Assembly: GCF_044763875.1 (NCBI RefSeq)
Contig: NZ_JBIWGZ010000005.1
Location: 1-64,000, forward strand
From: Rummeliibacillus sp044763875
Lineage (GTDB): Bacteria > Bacillota > Bacilli > Bacillales_A > Planococcaceae
Direction: 5' to 3'
Length of the DNA stretch: 64,000 nucleotides
Both the position numbers and the translations under genes were made by a program. Below, in pieces: positions 1 through 9,406 of this stretch; the stretch's first letter is position 1; every line of letters starts with the position of its first letter. The notes under the pieces were generated by a model, which searched no databases, was not told the origin of the DNA, and saw only the letters and a list, made by a program, of their open reading frames with translations.

Positions 1-295
1 GGCTATGCATCGTTGCCTTGGTAGGCCGTTACCCCACCAACTAGCTAATGCACCGCGGGCCCATCCTGTAGTGACGCCGAAGCGCCTTTCAACATTTCAC
101 CATGAGGTAAAATGGATTATCCGGTATTAGCTCCGGTTTCCCGAAGTTATCCCAGTCTACAGGGCAGGTTGCCCACGTGTTACTCACCCGTCCGCCGCTA
201 AATCAGAGGAGCAAGCTCCTCTTCATTCGCTCGACTTGCATGTATTAGGCACGCCGCCAGCGTTCGTCCTGAGCCAGGATCAAACTCTCCATAAA
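1..295 (-). rRNA. 16S ribosomal RNA, 5' part (gene runs off the left edge)
   Basis: Read on the minus strand, the sequence starts with the universal GAGAGTTTGATCCTGGCTCAG region just inside position 295. It continues through the V1 hairpin (GAGGAGCTTGCTCCTC), GCGGCGGACGGGTGAGTAAC and the GGTGGGGTAACGGCC region before leaving the window. Only about the first 295 nt are present. The V1 and V2 loops look like those of the Lysinibacillus/Viridibacillus/Sporosarcina group, which is my basis for the organism; the exact genus is not certain. The gene is co-oriented with almost every protein gene here. Confidence 0.97.
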
Positions 296-464
296 AGTAA
301 AGTTTGAAAGCTCATTAGCTTTGCTAGCGTATCATCTATAAGATGATATCTATTGTTTGTCCTTGTCACTAACAGAAGTTAGTGATCAAAGTTTATTGAT
401 TAACGTCTTGCTTGTTCAGTTTTCAAGGTTCATATTCAAGGTCGTTTGTTTCAGCGACTTCTTT

Positions 465-493
465 ATTATATCAAATCTCGAAATCGATGTCAA
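465..493 (-). promoter_or_regulatory. rRNA operon promoter, proximal (P2-like)
   Basis: On the minus strand a perfect -35 TTGACA (488-493) is followed by exactly 17 bp and a perfect -10 TATAAT (465-470). It lies about 170 bp before the 16S 5' end. A consensus pair at ideal spacing is typical of rrn promoters. Confidence 0.9.
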
Positions 494-556
494 CAACTTT
501 TTTGATTTAATTATTTTTGAATTTCTTTTTTCGCTATATCTCTTAGCGACTTAAAT

Positions 557-585
557 AATATATCACGATATTTTTATTGCGTCAA
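557..585 (-). promoter_or_regulatory. rRNA operon promoter, distal (P1-like)
   Basis: On the minus strand a -35 TTGACG (580-585) is followed by a 17-bp spacer and a -10 TATATT (557-562). It sits about 92 bp upstream of the proximal promoter. Tandem promoters of this kind are known from Bacillus subtilis rrn operons. The flanking DNA is very AT-rich, which fits an UP-element-like region. Confidence 0.8.
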
Positions 586-589
586 TATA

Positions 590-1368
590 TTTTTATTATA
601 TTTTATAATTTTATTAATATCTTCTATTACTAAAGAAATTACAAACAAATTATAATTATAATCTATATCTATAGATAGACTTCGATAAACCTTCAGAACC
701 CATAAAACTATATATCTTCATACACTTTTATCATTTTTGAATATCGAGTGTAATCTTGATTTTCTTCTATATAATTATTATTTAGATTGACACATTGGCC
801 TTTTATTTTATATATTGACATAATTTAAAAGGCAAGGTAAAGAATTTGAGTGTTTCAGAAAACTACCATGATAGATATCCCATATCTGTTTGCTATATCA
901 GTTATTTTACCGCCTCAAGACAAAATGTGTATACACATCAGGTTGGAAGAAAGAAGCAACACAAAAAACTACACTGCATAGAAAAACCATAGACATAACA
1001 AAATCCCTGACTAAAAAATAATCAGGGATTTTCTCTTATCGTTCTATATAAAAAAAGACTTGAATTGTATGGAGGACTGATACCGATTCTGTGTCAAAAT
1101 TATTTCGGTGACTGATCTATTCTGCAATCACTCGTTTACTTTCAACTAAATTTTGGCTTTAGTTGAAAGACTAACATTAACATTATAGACATTGATATAA
1201 ATTTTAAACATAAATTTTTAAAAAACTTATATTTATCAACTATTGTGCTTTTGGAACACTGTTCCTAAAGAACAAAAAGGGAATAATCCCCCTTTACTTA
1301 ATAATATACAGAATAGTTAAAGTCTTACTTACAAGATAATTGTTCAGGTGCCTGAGACAAGAAACTTC
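590..1368. other. Intergenic region without a recognisable gene
   Basis: About 780 bp of AT-rich DNA between the rRNA promoters and the truncated S-layer/radC duplication. I see no open frame with a ribosome site. It holds one terminator-like hairpin (1002-1030) and a 13-bp palindrome (1253-1265, GGAACACTGTTCC) of unknown meaning. The right edge, 1339-1350, repeats a short string (ATTGTTCAGGTG) also found at 14993-15004 after the full S-layer gene, so the duplication junction may lie here. Confidence 0.6.
1002..1033. terminator. Bidirectional terminator-like hairpin
   Basis: Arms AATCCCTGA and TCAGGGATT (1002-1010, 1022-1030) with an A-rich loop, and T-rich on the + side. No gene ends directly at it, so it may be a remnant. 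Confidence 0.5.
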
Positions 1369-1424
1369 ACTAATTCAACATGCACAATTTCAATTCGTTT
1401 AGCTACCTTATTACTTTCGCTCAT
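1369..1424 (-). pseudogene. radC-like gene, 5' fragment only
   Basis: The first 18 or so codons of a radC-like gene are present with the same ribosome site (TAGGAGGGAATATC) and start as the intact gene at 14365-14823, with a few substitutions. Homology stops abruptly near 1369, where unrelated sequence begins. The fragment lies downstream of the truncated S-layer copy exactly as the intact gene lies downstream of the full-length copy. It was therefore carried along in the duplication and cannot make a functional JAB-domain protein. Confidence 0.85.
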
Positions 1425-1447
1425 GATATTCCCTCCTAAATAGAAAT

Positions 1448-1476
1448 AGCCCTATCTCCACGAATGGGTTAGGGCT
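1448..1476 (-). terminator. Second hairpin after truncated S-layer copy
   Basis: Arms AGCCCTA and TAGGGCT enclose a small loop; the same hairpin occurs after the full-length copy (14847-14876). On the minus strand it is followed by a short T-containing run, so it may back up the stronger terminator at 1541-1572. Confidence 0.55.
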
Positions 1477-1540
1477 TAAGATGTTTATCATGATTATAAT
1501 ATCTATTTATCTTTCCGTTTGATACAGCAATATAAAGAAA

Positions 1541-1572
1541 AAGCCCTTAACCTCCGAAGAGATTAAGGACTT
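1541..1572 (-). terminator. S-layer terminator, copy 1
   Basis: Minus-strand hairpin with stem CCTTAATCTC / GAGGTTAAGG, closed by a TTCG tetraloop and followed by a T-rich tract (CTTTTTCTTT). It is nearly identical to 14941-14972 after the full-length gene. Confidence 0.85.
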
Positions 1573-1624
1573 AATCTGTAGACTATTGTCTGAATTGTTT
1601 GGGTGACTAGCACCTCAAACTATT

Positions 1625-4600
1625 CTATTTTACTAAGATATTTAATCCAGTAATATCTAAAGCATTAGTTTTGGCAGAATTATCTTTAACAACTAAATTA
1701 GTAATTTCAGTGATTGTAGCACCTGCTTCAAATGCATCAGCAGCAGCGTCACTTAATGTAATTACAACTTCATTAGCAGTAGCACCTGCTGTAAAAGCAG
1801 TATAATCTGCTGTACTTAATGTTTTTCCATCAGCAGCTAAAAATTTAACTACTCCAGCAGCTGTTACTCCAGGTGTAACATTTTCGCTAAGAGTTAATGT
1901 TAATGTTGTGTTGTTTGTTAATTTAGCTGTTGTTATTGTTGGTTTTTCAGCATCAGTTACAAAGTCGATTGCTTCTTTAATTGATTTATTAAATGCTGCA
2001 ATCTTAGTTGAATCTACAGTTACTCCATCTAACTGAGTAGCTACAGCTTCTTTTTGTGCTTGATTTAGAGTAGCAAAGTTATAAAGGTTATATCCAAGTA
2101 CCTTTTGATTGTCTTCTAATGCTTTTACTGCACCAGCAAGAGTGTATGAGCCATCAGCTGAATCTAATGCAGTTGTAAGACTTGTAGCAACAGCTGTTTT
2201 ATCAGCATTAGCTTTTAAATCATTTTGTGCTTTTACAGCATTGTCAATAGCAGTTTGCAATGTTGCAACTGAATCAAAGTTTGTAGCAGTACCACCGATT
2301 GCTTTTGTTGCAGCCACTTGGTATGAATCTGCTGGAGCTACAGGTAGTGCTGTTGATAATTTTTCTAATTCTGTTGTATCAATACCTGGTACTGCTTTTA
2401 ATTGTGCTGGTGTTACTGCTGCAGCCGCTAATTTAGCAGTATTTAAAGCAGTAGATACTACATTATTATATGCAGTTGTATAAGCAGCTTTCACACCAGA
2501 GAATTTGCCATATCCAGGACCACGGTTAGCTAAAATAGCAGCTGCTACATTTGATTTTTGAGTAGCAGATAGTTTATCCCAATCAGCAAATAAAGCTTTG
2601 TTATCTTCAATTGCTTTTACTGCATCTGCATTGCTTGTAGCATCATTTACAGCTACAAGAGCTTTATCTTCAGAAGCATTTGCAGCAACGATTTCAAATG
2701 TTACATTATCGCCATCTTTTTTGTATGTTACTTTAGAGCTGTTTTTAGAAATAGCAGCTTCGAATTCAGCTTGGTTGATTGCAACACCGTTAGAATTTTT
2801 AAATGTAGCTTTTGCATAGCTTACTGCATCATAAGTAGCAAGTTTAATAGTTTTCTTTGTTAGATCGATATCAGTTACTGTACCAGTGAATGTATCTGGG
2901 ATAACTGAAGCTTTAGTAAATGCTACTGAAGCAGATTTGTTTGGTAGACTAGCTTGAGATGCTGAAGCGTTAACTGTTACGTTTGCAGCTAGACCGTCTT
3001 TTGGTTGTACATCAATTGTTGCTTCGCCATTTGCATTAGCAATAACTTTGAATGTATTTGTTGTTCCAGCTTTTACTACATTGTTATCGTTAGCAGTTGA
3101 AATACCATTACCTGTTACTGTTACATCAGCAAATGTTGCAGAAACTTCAAATGATACTGTGTATCCACCTTTACCATTGTTATAATCAGAAGCATATGGG
3201 AAACCATTTTGATCTACTGATTGGTAAGTGAATGTTACAGGGTTAGCAGCAGATGTAGTTTCTTTGCTAGCTTCTAAAGTTGCATCTTTAACAGATGGAG
3301 CTAAGAAGAAAGTTTTATCAGCTGTGAATGATAAATCTGCATCATCTAATTCAGTTTTATCTGTACCGTTTTCAATAAATACAGTTGGAGCAGCGTATGC
3401 ATCTTTAGCACCTGTTAATTTGAATGTTGCTTTACCATCTTTATCAACAGTGATTAGCACTTCATCAGTTGCTGAATTAATAAGTTGTCCGTTAATTCGA
3501 ACATCATTGTATGAAGATACATCGCCTTTTTTGAATGTTACGTAAGCTTTAGTACCTTTTGGAGCTAATTTACCATCTTTATCAGTGATTGTAACTGTGT
3601 ATTCACGACCACCGCTATTAATAGACTCTGAATCTGCTTTATTAGTTGATTGGTCGTATGCAGCATTTTGAGTACCAACTGCTTCAACTTTTAGACCTTG
3701 TGAGTAAATTTTATCGAATTTCACAGAAGAAGCTTGAGCTTGAAGTTCTGTAGCTTCTAATTTGTTATTCTTAGTAGCTGTTTTGTAATCATCATCTGAA
3801 CCATCAGCAAATACGATTGGTGTTACAGTTGCATTAGAACCTTGTAATGTGAATGTTGCTTCACCTTTAGAATCAAGTTTCACTTGTACATATTGTACGC
3901 CACCAGTTGTTACTTGGTATGGATAAGAATCACCTGTAGCATCAACAACTTTTACTGTACGTACTAATTTATCAGGAGTTACATTAACGTTTTCTTTGAA
4001 TGCAACGTTGATATAGCTATTTTTATTTTCTTCAGAAGTTACTTTATAAACTTTTTTAGAATCGTTAGCTAATGTAGTACCAGCAGTCACATCAATAACA
4101 GATAGACGTTCAGTGTTACCCCAGTATACTTTACCTACAGTTGTTTTCACATTTGCAGCACCTGTTGGGTATGCATAAACTGTGTCTTCACCTTTGCTGT
4201 ATTGAGTGTAAGAAATTTTAGCAACACCGTTTTCGTCTGTGAATGCTTCAATTACTTTATCTTTGTTGAAAGTATTATTAGCAGCAACGTTGAATGTTAC
4301 AGCGATACCAGCTTTAGATTGACCATCTGGAACAGTTACTTTAGAAGTAACAGTTACTTCTTTACCAAGTACACCTTGGATAGATGGAGTTGATAATTCA
4401 ACTGCAGTAGGAACTACTGAAGAAACAGCTGTGAATGATTTAGCTTTTACGCCATCAACTGCAAGTGTGTAAGTTTTACCAGCTTCTTGAGCAGAAGTAG
4501 TTAATACAACCACTTTAGAGTCAGTTTGTTTTACAGCAGCGTTTTTCACTTCAAGACCTTCGATTGCAAAGCGAGAAGCTTTGATATCTTGAGCAACTTG

Positions 4601-4666
4601 AGCTTCTTTGAATGTTACTTCAACAGTTGTGTTGTTAATAGCTTTAATATAACCATAATTTCCCAT
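1625..4666 (-). CDS. Truncated S-layer-like protein, probably a silent cassette
   Basis: A 1013-codon open frame whose residues ~8-580 closely follow residues ~224-795 of the full-length S-layer-like protein at 15025-18366. It lacks the signal peptide and the N-terminal wall-binding-like repeats. The frame's first codons (MGNYGYI) come from unrelated DNA, and no ribosome site or promoter is visible upstream, so it is probably not expressed from here. Residues ~580-1013 are unlike the other copy: they include an alanine-rich helical part and end in a beta-rich Ig/cadherin-like domain (TLTLTLSENVTPGVTAAG). The frame has no internal stop despite lacking start signals. That fits a reservoir kept intact by recombination with the expressed gene; a recent dead duplicate is the alternative. 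Confidence 0.8.
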   Translation of the reverse strand: MGNYGYIKAINNTTVEVTFKEAQVAQDIKASRFAIEGLEVKNAAVKQTDSKVVVLTTSAQEAGKTYTLAVDGVKAKSFTAVSSVVPTAVELSTPSIQGVLGKEVTVTSKVTVPDGQSKAGIAVTFNVAANNTFNKDKVIEAFTDENGVAKISYTQYSKGEDTVYAYPTGAANVKTTVGKVYWGNTERLSVIDVTAGTTLANDSKKVYKVTSEENKNSYINVAFKENVNVTPDKLVRTVKVVDATGDSYPYQVTTGGVQYVQVKLDSKGEATFTLQGSNATVTPIVFADGSDDDYKTATKNNKLEATELQAQASSVKFDKIYSQGLKVEAVGTQNAAYDQSTNKADSESINSGGREYTVTITDKDGKLAPKGTKAYVTFKKGDVSSYNDVRINGQLINSATDEVLITVDKDGKATFKLTGAKDAYAAPTVFIENGTDKTELDDADLSFTADKTFFLAPSVKDATLEASKETTSAANPVTFTYQSVDQNGFPYASDYNNGKGGYTVSFEVSATFADVTVTGNGISTANDNNVVKAGTTNTFKVIANANGEATIDVQPKDGLAANVTVNASASQASLPNKSASVAFTKASVIPDTFTGTVTDIDLTKKTIKLATYDAVSYAKATFKNSNGVAINQAEFEAAISKNSSKVTYKKDGDNVTFEIVAANASEDKALVAVNDATSNADAVKAIEDNKALFADWDKLSATQKSNVAAAILANRGPGYGKFSGVKAAYTTAYNNVVSTALNTAKLAAAAVTPAQLKAVPGIDTTELEKLSTALPVAPADSYQVAATKAIGGTATNFDSVATLQTAIDNAVKAQNDLKANADKTAVATSLTTALDSADGSYTLAGAVKALEDNQKVLGYNLYNFATLNQAQKEAVATQLDGVTVDSTKIAAFNKSIKEAIDFVTDAEKPTITTAKLTNNTTLTLTLSENVTPGVTAAGVVKFLAADGKTLSTADYTAFTAGATANEVVITLSDAAADAFEAGATITEITNLVVKDNSAKTNALDITGLNILVK

Positions 4667-4868
4667 TTATATAAACCCAATAAAACCAATGATCTCTACC
4701 ATCTCCAATTGTTGCTCAATAGATAATCAAAGATAAAAGTTGCAATAAATAGGATATCAATACTAAAGCAAAAAAAGAAAAGCAATAGAAGAGAATATTA
4801 TAATAGGAAGAAACTCGATAATTTGTAGTGATAAAACCTTATACTGATACAAATATAGTAAGACTAAA

Positions 4869-4900
4869 AAAGTGTAGCCGTTCAGATAGGCTACACTTTC
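4869..4900. terminator. Bidirectional terminator after the recombinase operon
   Basis: Arms AAGTGTAGCC (4870-4879) and GGCTACACTT (4889-4898), with T runs on the minus side. It lies just beyond the stop codon at 4913 and probably ends the 5705-4913 transcript. Confidence 0.85.
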
Positions 4901-4912
4901 ATATTTTCCTTG

Positions 4913-5686
4913 TCATTTCAGTAATACTTCCACTTGTTTCTCGTACCCGTAGCGTTTGAAGAAATCAATTAGCGCTACTTCGAACACATCACGTTGCGTC
5001 ATGTTTTTTTCCTTCGCAAAGTCAGTTACCATCTGATCCAATGAATGAATCATTTGTACCGTCTTTGTTTTGGCTACACCTGGAATTGTGTAGCGTGGAA
5101 TCTGCCCTCCCGTTCCATATGGCTGTAACAAATTCAACAATCGTAGTTCATTGTTCTTTAGCATCTTCAACAGAGGCAAATACTCAGCCCAACCTACTTC
5201 CTTCGTATTAATCGTCATTGTTGGCAGTGTCGACATTGACGGTTCTGACGATACGTTAGGGGGATTGCCCTCAAGTAATTGATTTTCGAAAACGGTTTGT
5301 TTCACATAATTACTATGTTCGCTAGACCAGCTGTAGTGATTGGCTCCCATGTATGCAGCTAGCTCTTTGTAGCTGTCAAAGCCATTTAGTAAGGCAACCC
5401 GCTGTAGATCCAATTCCTCTTGTTGGTCAATTAGCTGGATAATTCGATAGGCTTTGCTAGTATCGACAACTGCTGTTTCCTTTTTGGATATCGCTAACTT
5501 ATAGTTCTCCTTGGCACTACCCCATTCAAAGTTACGCCTACGCATGTACATATCGAGTGTCTTGTAGGATTTATGACCGAATTTCTTAGCTAACTCCTCA
5601 CGGGTTTTTCCTTGGGTCAATCCTCTCAATATTTCCTGAACGCGTTCATCTAGTAGAACATTTGTATCATCCATTTGCTCTGTCAT
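4913..5686 (-). CDS. Unrecognised DNA-binding-like protein coupled to a tyrosine recombinase
   Basis: 257 aa that I cannot assign to a named family. The N-terminal half holds two similar helical segments, one with LTQGKTREELAKKFGHKSY and one with LLNGFDSYKELAAYMG. Each resembles a helix-turn-helix followed by an aromatic patch (FEWGS / YSWSS). The C-terminal ~45 residues (MVTDFAKEKNMTQRDVFEVA) look like the helix pair of a ribbon-helix-helix-type dimer. It follows the recombinase gene by only 18 bp on the same strand and ends at a terminator, so the two are probably cotranscribed. An accessory or directionality role in recombination is an inference from position. The start could also be the Met at residue 5. 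Confidence 0.6.
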   Translation of the reverse strand: MTEQMDDTNVLLDERVQEILRGLTQGKTREELAKKFGHKSYKTLDMYMRRRNFEWGSAKENYKLAISKKETAVVDTSKAYRIIQLIDQQEELDLQRVALLNGFDSYKELAAYMGANHYSWSSEHSNYVKQTVFENQLLEGNPPNVSSEPSMSTLPTMTINTKEVGWAEYLPLLKMLKNNELRLLNLLQPYGTGGQIPRYTIPGVAKTKTVQMIHSLDQMVTDFAKEKNMTQRDVFEVALIDFFKRYGYEKQVEVLLK

Positions 5687-5704
5687 GTCCTGTTCACTTC
5701 CTCT

Positions 5705-6577
5705 TTAGATTGATAGCTGATTAACTGCACTTGTTAATTCCGATTGATCCTTGTGGACATAGATACTTGTCACTGTTCGGAAATCAGAATGACCAAGCAG
5801 TTTAGCCACTGTCGGCAAATCAGTTCCATGACGGATAAGTGAGGAAGCGAAGCTGTGGCGAAGAGTGTGACAACTTACTTTTTTGTCGATACCCGCCTTT
5901 TTAGTAGCCACTTTTAGCACACGATTGATGTATTTGTCAGAGATACTACCTGTTTTCTTAAGCGCGAAGAACTTTTCTGACTTTACCTTTGGACGTTTCG
6001 TGTCGCGGTAAAGTAGTAATTCTTCAGCAAGATTCTCTGCAAGAGGAACAATACGATTCTTCCCACCTTTTCCATTGATGACACGAATGACGTTTTTGTC
6101 AAAATCAACATCTGTAAGGGTAAGGTTCAAGCATTCACTGATGCGAAGTCCTGAGTAGGCTAATGTACGCACCACTAGCTGAATCAGCGGATGTTCAATC
6201 GCCAATATCAGTTTCTTCATCTCAATTTCAGTGAGAAAATCCCGTTCTACCGTTTGCTTTTTCAGTGTGTCGATGTGTAACATGATGTTGTTTTGTATCC
6301 ATCCTTTACGCTCTGCAAAGTGGAACAGTTTACGAACAGCACTGATGGAGATATTGACACTAGCAACTGTCCACCCTCGCTCATGTTGGAGATAGTGAAA
6401 GTATGCTTCAGCATCATCAAGTGTAATATCAATCAGCATAATAGGAGCATTGTAACGCTCATTCATATACTTCGCGAATTCTTGTTGCTGGTATCGATAG
6501 CTACGTTGGGTCTCTTTGCTTGTGTTGGTTTGTTCCAGTTGTTTTTGACTAGCTTTTGATGCTGCTAAAATATCCAT
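5705..6577 (-). CDS. Tyrosine recombinase/integrase, XerC/D-like
   Basis: 290 aa from the ATG at 6577, chosen because AAAGGAG precedes it at good spacing; a TTG 14 codons upstream has no ribosome site. Residues ~15-100 form a SAM-like core-binding domain (TSKETQRSYRYQQQEFAKYM). The catalytic part has the expected residues: Arg in YSGLRISE, Lys in NGKGGKN, His-x-x-Arg in CHTLRHSFAS, His in LLGHSD and Tyr in TSIYVHKDQ. Such enzymes cut and rejoin DNA at short inverted-repeat sites. It heads a two-gene unit with the gene at 4913 and has element-type operator repeats upstream (6683-6737). It may mobilise the element or resolve multimers; its target site is not evident. Confidence 0.93.
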   Translation of the reverse strand: MDILAASKASQKQLEQTNTSKETQRSYRYQQQEFAKYMNERYNAPIMLIDITLDDAEAYFHYLQHERGWTVASVNISISAVRKLFHFAERKGWIQNNIMLHIDTLKKQTVERDFLTEIEMKKLILAIEHPLIQLVVRTLAYSGLRISECLNLTLTDVDFDKNVIRVINGKGGKNRIVPLAENLAEELLLYRDTKRPKVKSEKFFALKKTGSISDKYINRVLKVATKKAGIDKKVSCHTLRHSFASSLIRHGTDLPTVAKLLGHSDFRTVTSIYVHKDQSELTSAVNQLSI

Positions 6578-6682
6578 GGTTTGTTTCTCCTTTTGTTTTT
6601 TTATTCTTTGATGTTCCAAAGAAATAATATATGTCTATATTCATCGCTGATTCGATTTTACCAACCTCTTTTGCCCCGTTTC

Positions 6683-6737
6683 TACCGTCAGTATCGTCCG
6701 TATCGACAAAACTGACGACACTGTAGGTACTGACGAC
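6683..6737. promoter_or_regulatory. Shared element repeat, upstream of the recombinase unit
   Basis: Contains TACCGTCAGTAT (6683-6694) and, facing it, GGTACTGACGAC (6726-6737), with ACTGACGACACTG between. The same TACCGWCAGTA core occurs upstream of two other transcription units of the element (10062 and 12200), with a related motif near 10850. It is a likely binding site for an element-encoded regulator. Confidence 0.6.
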
Positions 6738-6761
6738 AAAAACGAAGATAATGGGAATGCA

Positions 6762-9317
6762 TCAATTGCAGTGTTCAAACTCTTCATCGAGTTTCAAGTA
6801 ATCCTCTTCTATAACAGGACGCTGCAACTTTTTGGAACCAGTTTGTTTCACTACAGAAGCATTTCCTTTTTTCTGTAATGTAATTTTTTTGTAGTTCCCT
6901 GCATGGCGAATATCATAGGTTATTCCGATTTCTTCAAGATTTGATTTCACTTCTTTGAGACGTTTACTGAGCACATTAGCATCTTTCGCCCAAGTTTTGA
7001 CGTTGGTGTTAATACGTTCACGTTCTGCAACATCTTCTAACTCCTTCAAAAGTTCAGAAACACTTGCTGACCATGTACTACGATTTTTCATAAAGGCAAT
7101 GACAGCTGCAGCAACTGGGTGAGAACTTAGTGCTTCTTCATTTGCAGTATCTTGATTATTTAGATACGCTTGTAAAAATTCTTCTCCACCTACTCCTAGA
7201 ACATCCGCAATGGCATAGCCCCAGTAAGTGAAATCTGCCATACGTCCAACTTCTTGAAGATCTATATCATCATAAAGTGGTATTGCTGCAGAGATTGTAT
7301 TGAAAATCGCCCCTAAGAATTTAGGAATGTCAGCTTCGAATGCTCTCCATATGGCATGTTCTGTTTTTCGTTCATCCTTTGGAATGCGTTCTAATTCCAG
7401 TAAGATTGAACGATCTAATAAGTCTGGTCTAGTAGCCACAATATTGATGCCATTCAGACCAACGCATCGTTTGAATTGAAGAATCGTTTCATCACTATCC
7501 GAATAAAGTGTACGTTTTGTAAATGCACCACCAGTAGCTGCCATACATAGCATGTCACTTTTCTCAGCCGAAAGGGAATCAAGATTGTCAAAGCAAGGCA
7601 TATAGCTATTGGAAAGGGAAATGGCTAAATCTGACTTTGATGTCGGCATAGATAGTAAATCTTGTTTTGCAGGATCGACAATACGCTTCACCATACGCAT
7701 AGTCGTTGATTTAGCTGCGCCTTTTTCGCCAAACAAAACAAGAATGACATGTGCAATTTGCGGGAGAAAGCACGTTACTAGATACGTTGCAAAAAGTACT
7801 GTATCTGATTCTTTTTTGAAGCGGAAATGTTTCTTCACCAGTGGTATTAGTTTTGTTGAATCAACGGATAAATCGGGCTCAACCTGTTGTTCCATGTTTT
7901 TATTCCGAGTGAAAAGAATAGGTGGATGAGATTCAAGACGACAACCATCAATACTCACTTGTACAACTCGCCATTCTGTATCACATAAATCGTAGTAGTA
8001 ACTACCTTGATTTTCAGCAATTCGTCTTTGTAGCTTATGTTCACTGTCAGAGAAGATGGCTTTCATCTCTAATACTTTTAACGCTTGATTCAACCCTTCA
8101 GCGCCAGGAGCTGAACGTTGATTGTCAAAGAATAACTTCGTTAAATACAATTTGAACTTCTGACTTTTCATATCAAGGACTTCCCAATGGTTTTCTTTTT
8201 TAACAGCCGCAAATGGCTCCTCTAATTCATTGATGAAGTATTGAAAGTTTTCAGTGAGTTTAATAATGGTATCTGCTTGCTTATCTTCTTCCACTACATC
8301 GGATATTTGGGAATCTTCTGCTAGTAATGATCGTAATGTTCTCCAATCCTCTCCACTACACCCATTATGAAGACAGCCAGCTGCTACACCGCCATCCGCA
8401 AATTGAATGATATAAGCAGCACTATTCGTATGGTCACTGTTCCAAGGACATGTACGCAAAATATACTTTGTCGCATTACCTGCGTAAGATGCAGAATAGT
8501 CTAGGTCTAATCCATACTTTTCAATAAATTCAGGAACATCAATTGGTTTCCCTTTGTTTTTACCCTTAGCTTTCGACTTTGAAGTTGCCTCTAACTTCGG
8601 CTTTTTATTAATAAATGCCTTAAGCTGTTCTATTTCAGTTAGCATAAGCTCTTTAGGTACTTTTACAAAACCCGACCAGCGATGAGGACGCTCTTCTGTA
8701 TCATCACCTTTACATGCCTTCGTGCCATAGAGTTTGACAATACGAGATGGATTATAGGTTGTCACATCCACTTGTGCTTGGTCATTCGAGTAAAGAAAAT
8801 CAAGTGTACCTAAAAAATCTTTGACGATTGCAACATTTTCTTTCGTATTGTCTAATTCAACTGGTAGCAACATATGATAACCATTGCCACTGTCAGCGAC
8901 AATTGGTCCTGGGAAGCCTGCTTGTAAAAGGTCTTTGCGAATATTCTTGATGAGTTCATAAGCAGATTTCTTCTCCTCATTTGTTGACGAAATTCCGCTT
9001 GTTCGAATCGGATCAATGTCAATCATTACATAACGAATTTCTTTGATATCTTGGTCGCTACTTGTGTTTTTAGCATACGTTTGTAGACGGTTGCTGCAAC
9101 GGGCAAGCAACTCATCTTTTGGTGGATTGAGTGTGACGTAGATATCGTACTTACCAACATATTTCTGAACATCAATTATCAACTTTTCAACATCATCAAA
9201 GTAACCCGAAATTGTCCCTTTATCTGTTTTCAAAATACGAATTTCAACAACTTCTTCTGGTTGTTTCAATATCTCAATTGTTTGTGTGATTGTTTCATTA
9301 GATGTAAGATTTGTCAT
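6762..9317 (-). CDS. Mobile-element primase-helicase (D5/DUF927-like ATPase)
   Basis: 851 aa from the ATG at 9317, chosen because AAAGGAG lies just upstream. Residues ~80-215 resemble a RepB/AEP-type primase: VMIDIDPIRTSG carries the acidic metal-binding pair, and VADSGNGYHMLLPVEL follows. Residues ~290-330 have a Cys/His cluster (CPWNSDHTN ... CLHNGC) like the zinc module of phage primases. A C-terminal ATPase has Walker A GEKGAAKSTT, Walker B-like CFDNLDSL, and VATRPDLLDRSI as the sensor/arginine-finger region. Such proteins start replication of plasmids, satellites or integrative elements. No capsid, terminase or conjugation genes are nearby, so an integrated plasmid or mobilisable element is more likely than a prophage. 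Confidence 0.85.
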   Translation of the reverse strand: MTNLTSNETITQTIEILKQPEEVVEIRILKTDKGTISGYFDDVEKLIIDVQKYVGKYDIYVTLNPPKDELLARCSNRLQTYAKNTSSDQDIKEIRYVMIDIDPIRTSGISSTNEEKKSAYELIKNIRKDLLQAGFPGPIVADSGNGYHMLLPVELDNTKENVAIVKDFLGTLDFLYSNDQAQVDVTTYNPSRIVKLYGTKACKGDDTEERPHRWSGFVKVPKELMLTEIEQLKAFINKKPKLEATSKSKAKGKNKGKPIDVPEFIEKYGLDLDYSASYAGNATKYILRTCPWNSDHTNSAAYIIQFADGGVAAGCLHNGCSGEDWRTLRSLLAEDSQISDVVEEDKQADTIIKLTENFQYFINELEEPFAAVKKENHWEVLDMKSQKFKLYLTKLFFDNQRSAPGAEGLNQALKVLEMKAIFSDSEHKLQRRIAENQGSYYYDLCDTEWRVVQVSIDGCRLESHPPILFTRNKNMEQQVEPDLSVDSTKLIPLVKKHFRFKKESDTVLFATYLVTCFLPQIAHVILVLFGEKGAAKSTTMRMVKRIVDPAKQDLLSMPTSKSDLAISLSNSYMPCFDNLDSLSAEKSDMLCMAATGGAFTKRTLYSDSDETILQFKRCVGLNGINIVATRPDLLDRSILLELERIPKDERKTEHAIWRAFEADIPKFLGAIFNTISAAIPLYDDIDLQEVGRMADFTYWGYAIADVLGVGGEEFLQAYLNNQDTANEEALSSHPVAAAVIAFMKNRSTWSASVSELLKELEDVAERERINTNVKTWAKDANVLSKRLKEVKSNLEEIGITYDIRHAGNYKKITLQKKGNASVVKQTGSKKLQRPVIEEDYLKLDEEFEHCN

Positions 9318-9406
9318 GACTAGTAGCTCCTTTGGTATTTTGTAGGGAATACTCTGTAGAAATTGCAATCATATCTACAGAGTGGAATATTATGACGAGA
9401 TGGTGA

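Larger units (their letters stand above)
1369..4645 (-). repeat. Direct repeat, copy 1: radC' plus 3' flank plus S-layer cassette
   Basis: This segment parallels 14766-17692 in the same orientation. Two blocks match closely: 1369-1622 (radC 5' end and terminators) and about 2925-4645 (S-layer domains). The middle, about 1623-2925, does not match its counterpart. Both ends of copy 1 are abrupt: the left in codon ~18 of radC and the right inside the S-layer KAINN motif. Copy 2 is complete at both ends, so this is a stand-alone duplicate and not the result of one simple plasmid integration. Confidence 0.85.

Noticed and set aside
815..840. TTGACA near 815 as a plus-strand promoter
   Set aside because: No -10 at proper spacing and no downstream gene.
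1253..1265. GGAACACTGTTCC as a LexA box
   Set aside because: Half-sites GAAC/GTTC are 3 bp apart; the Bacillus LexA site needs 4, and no SOS gene follows.
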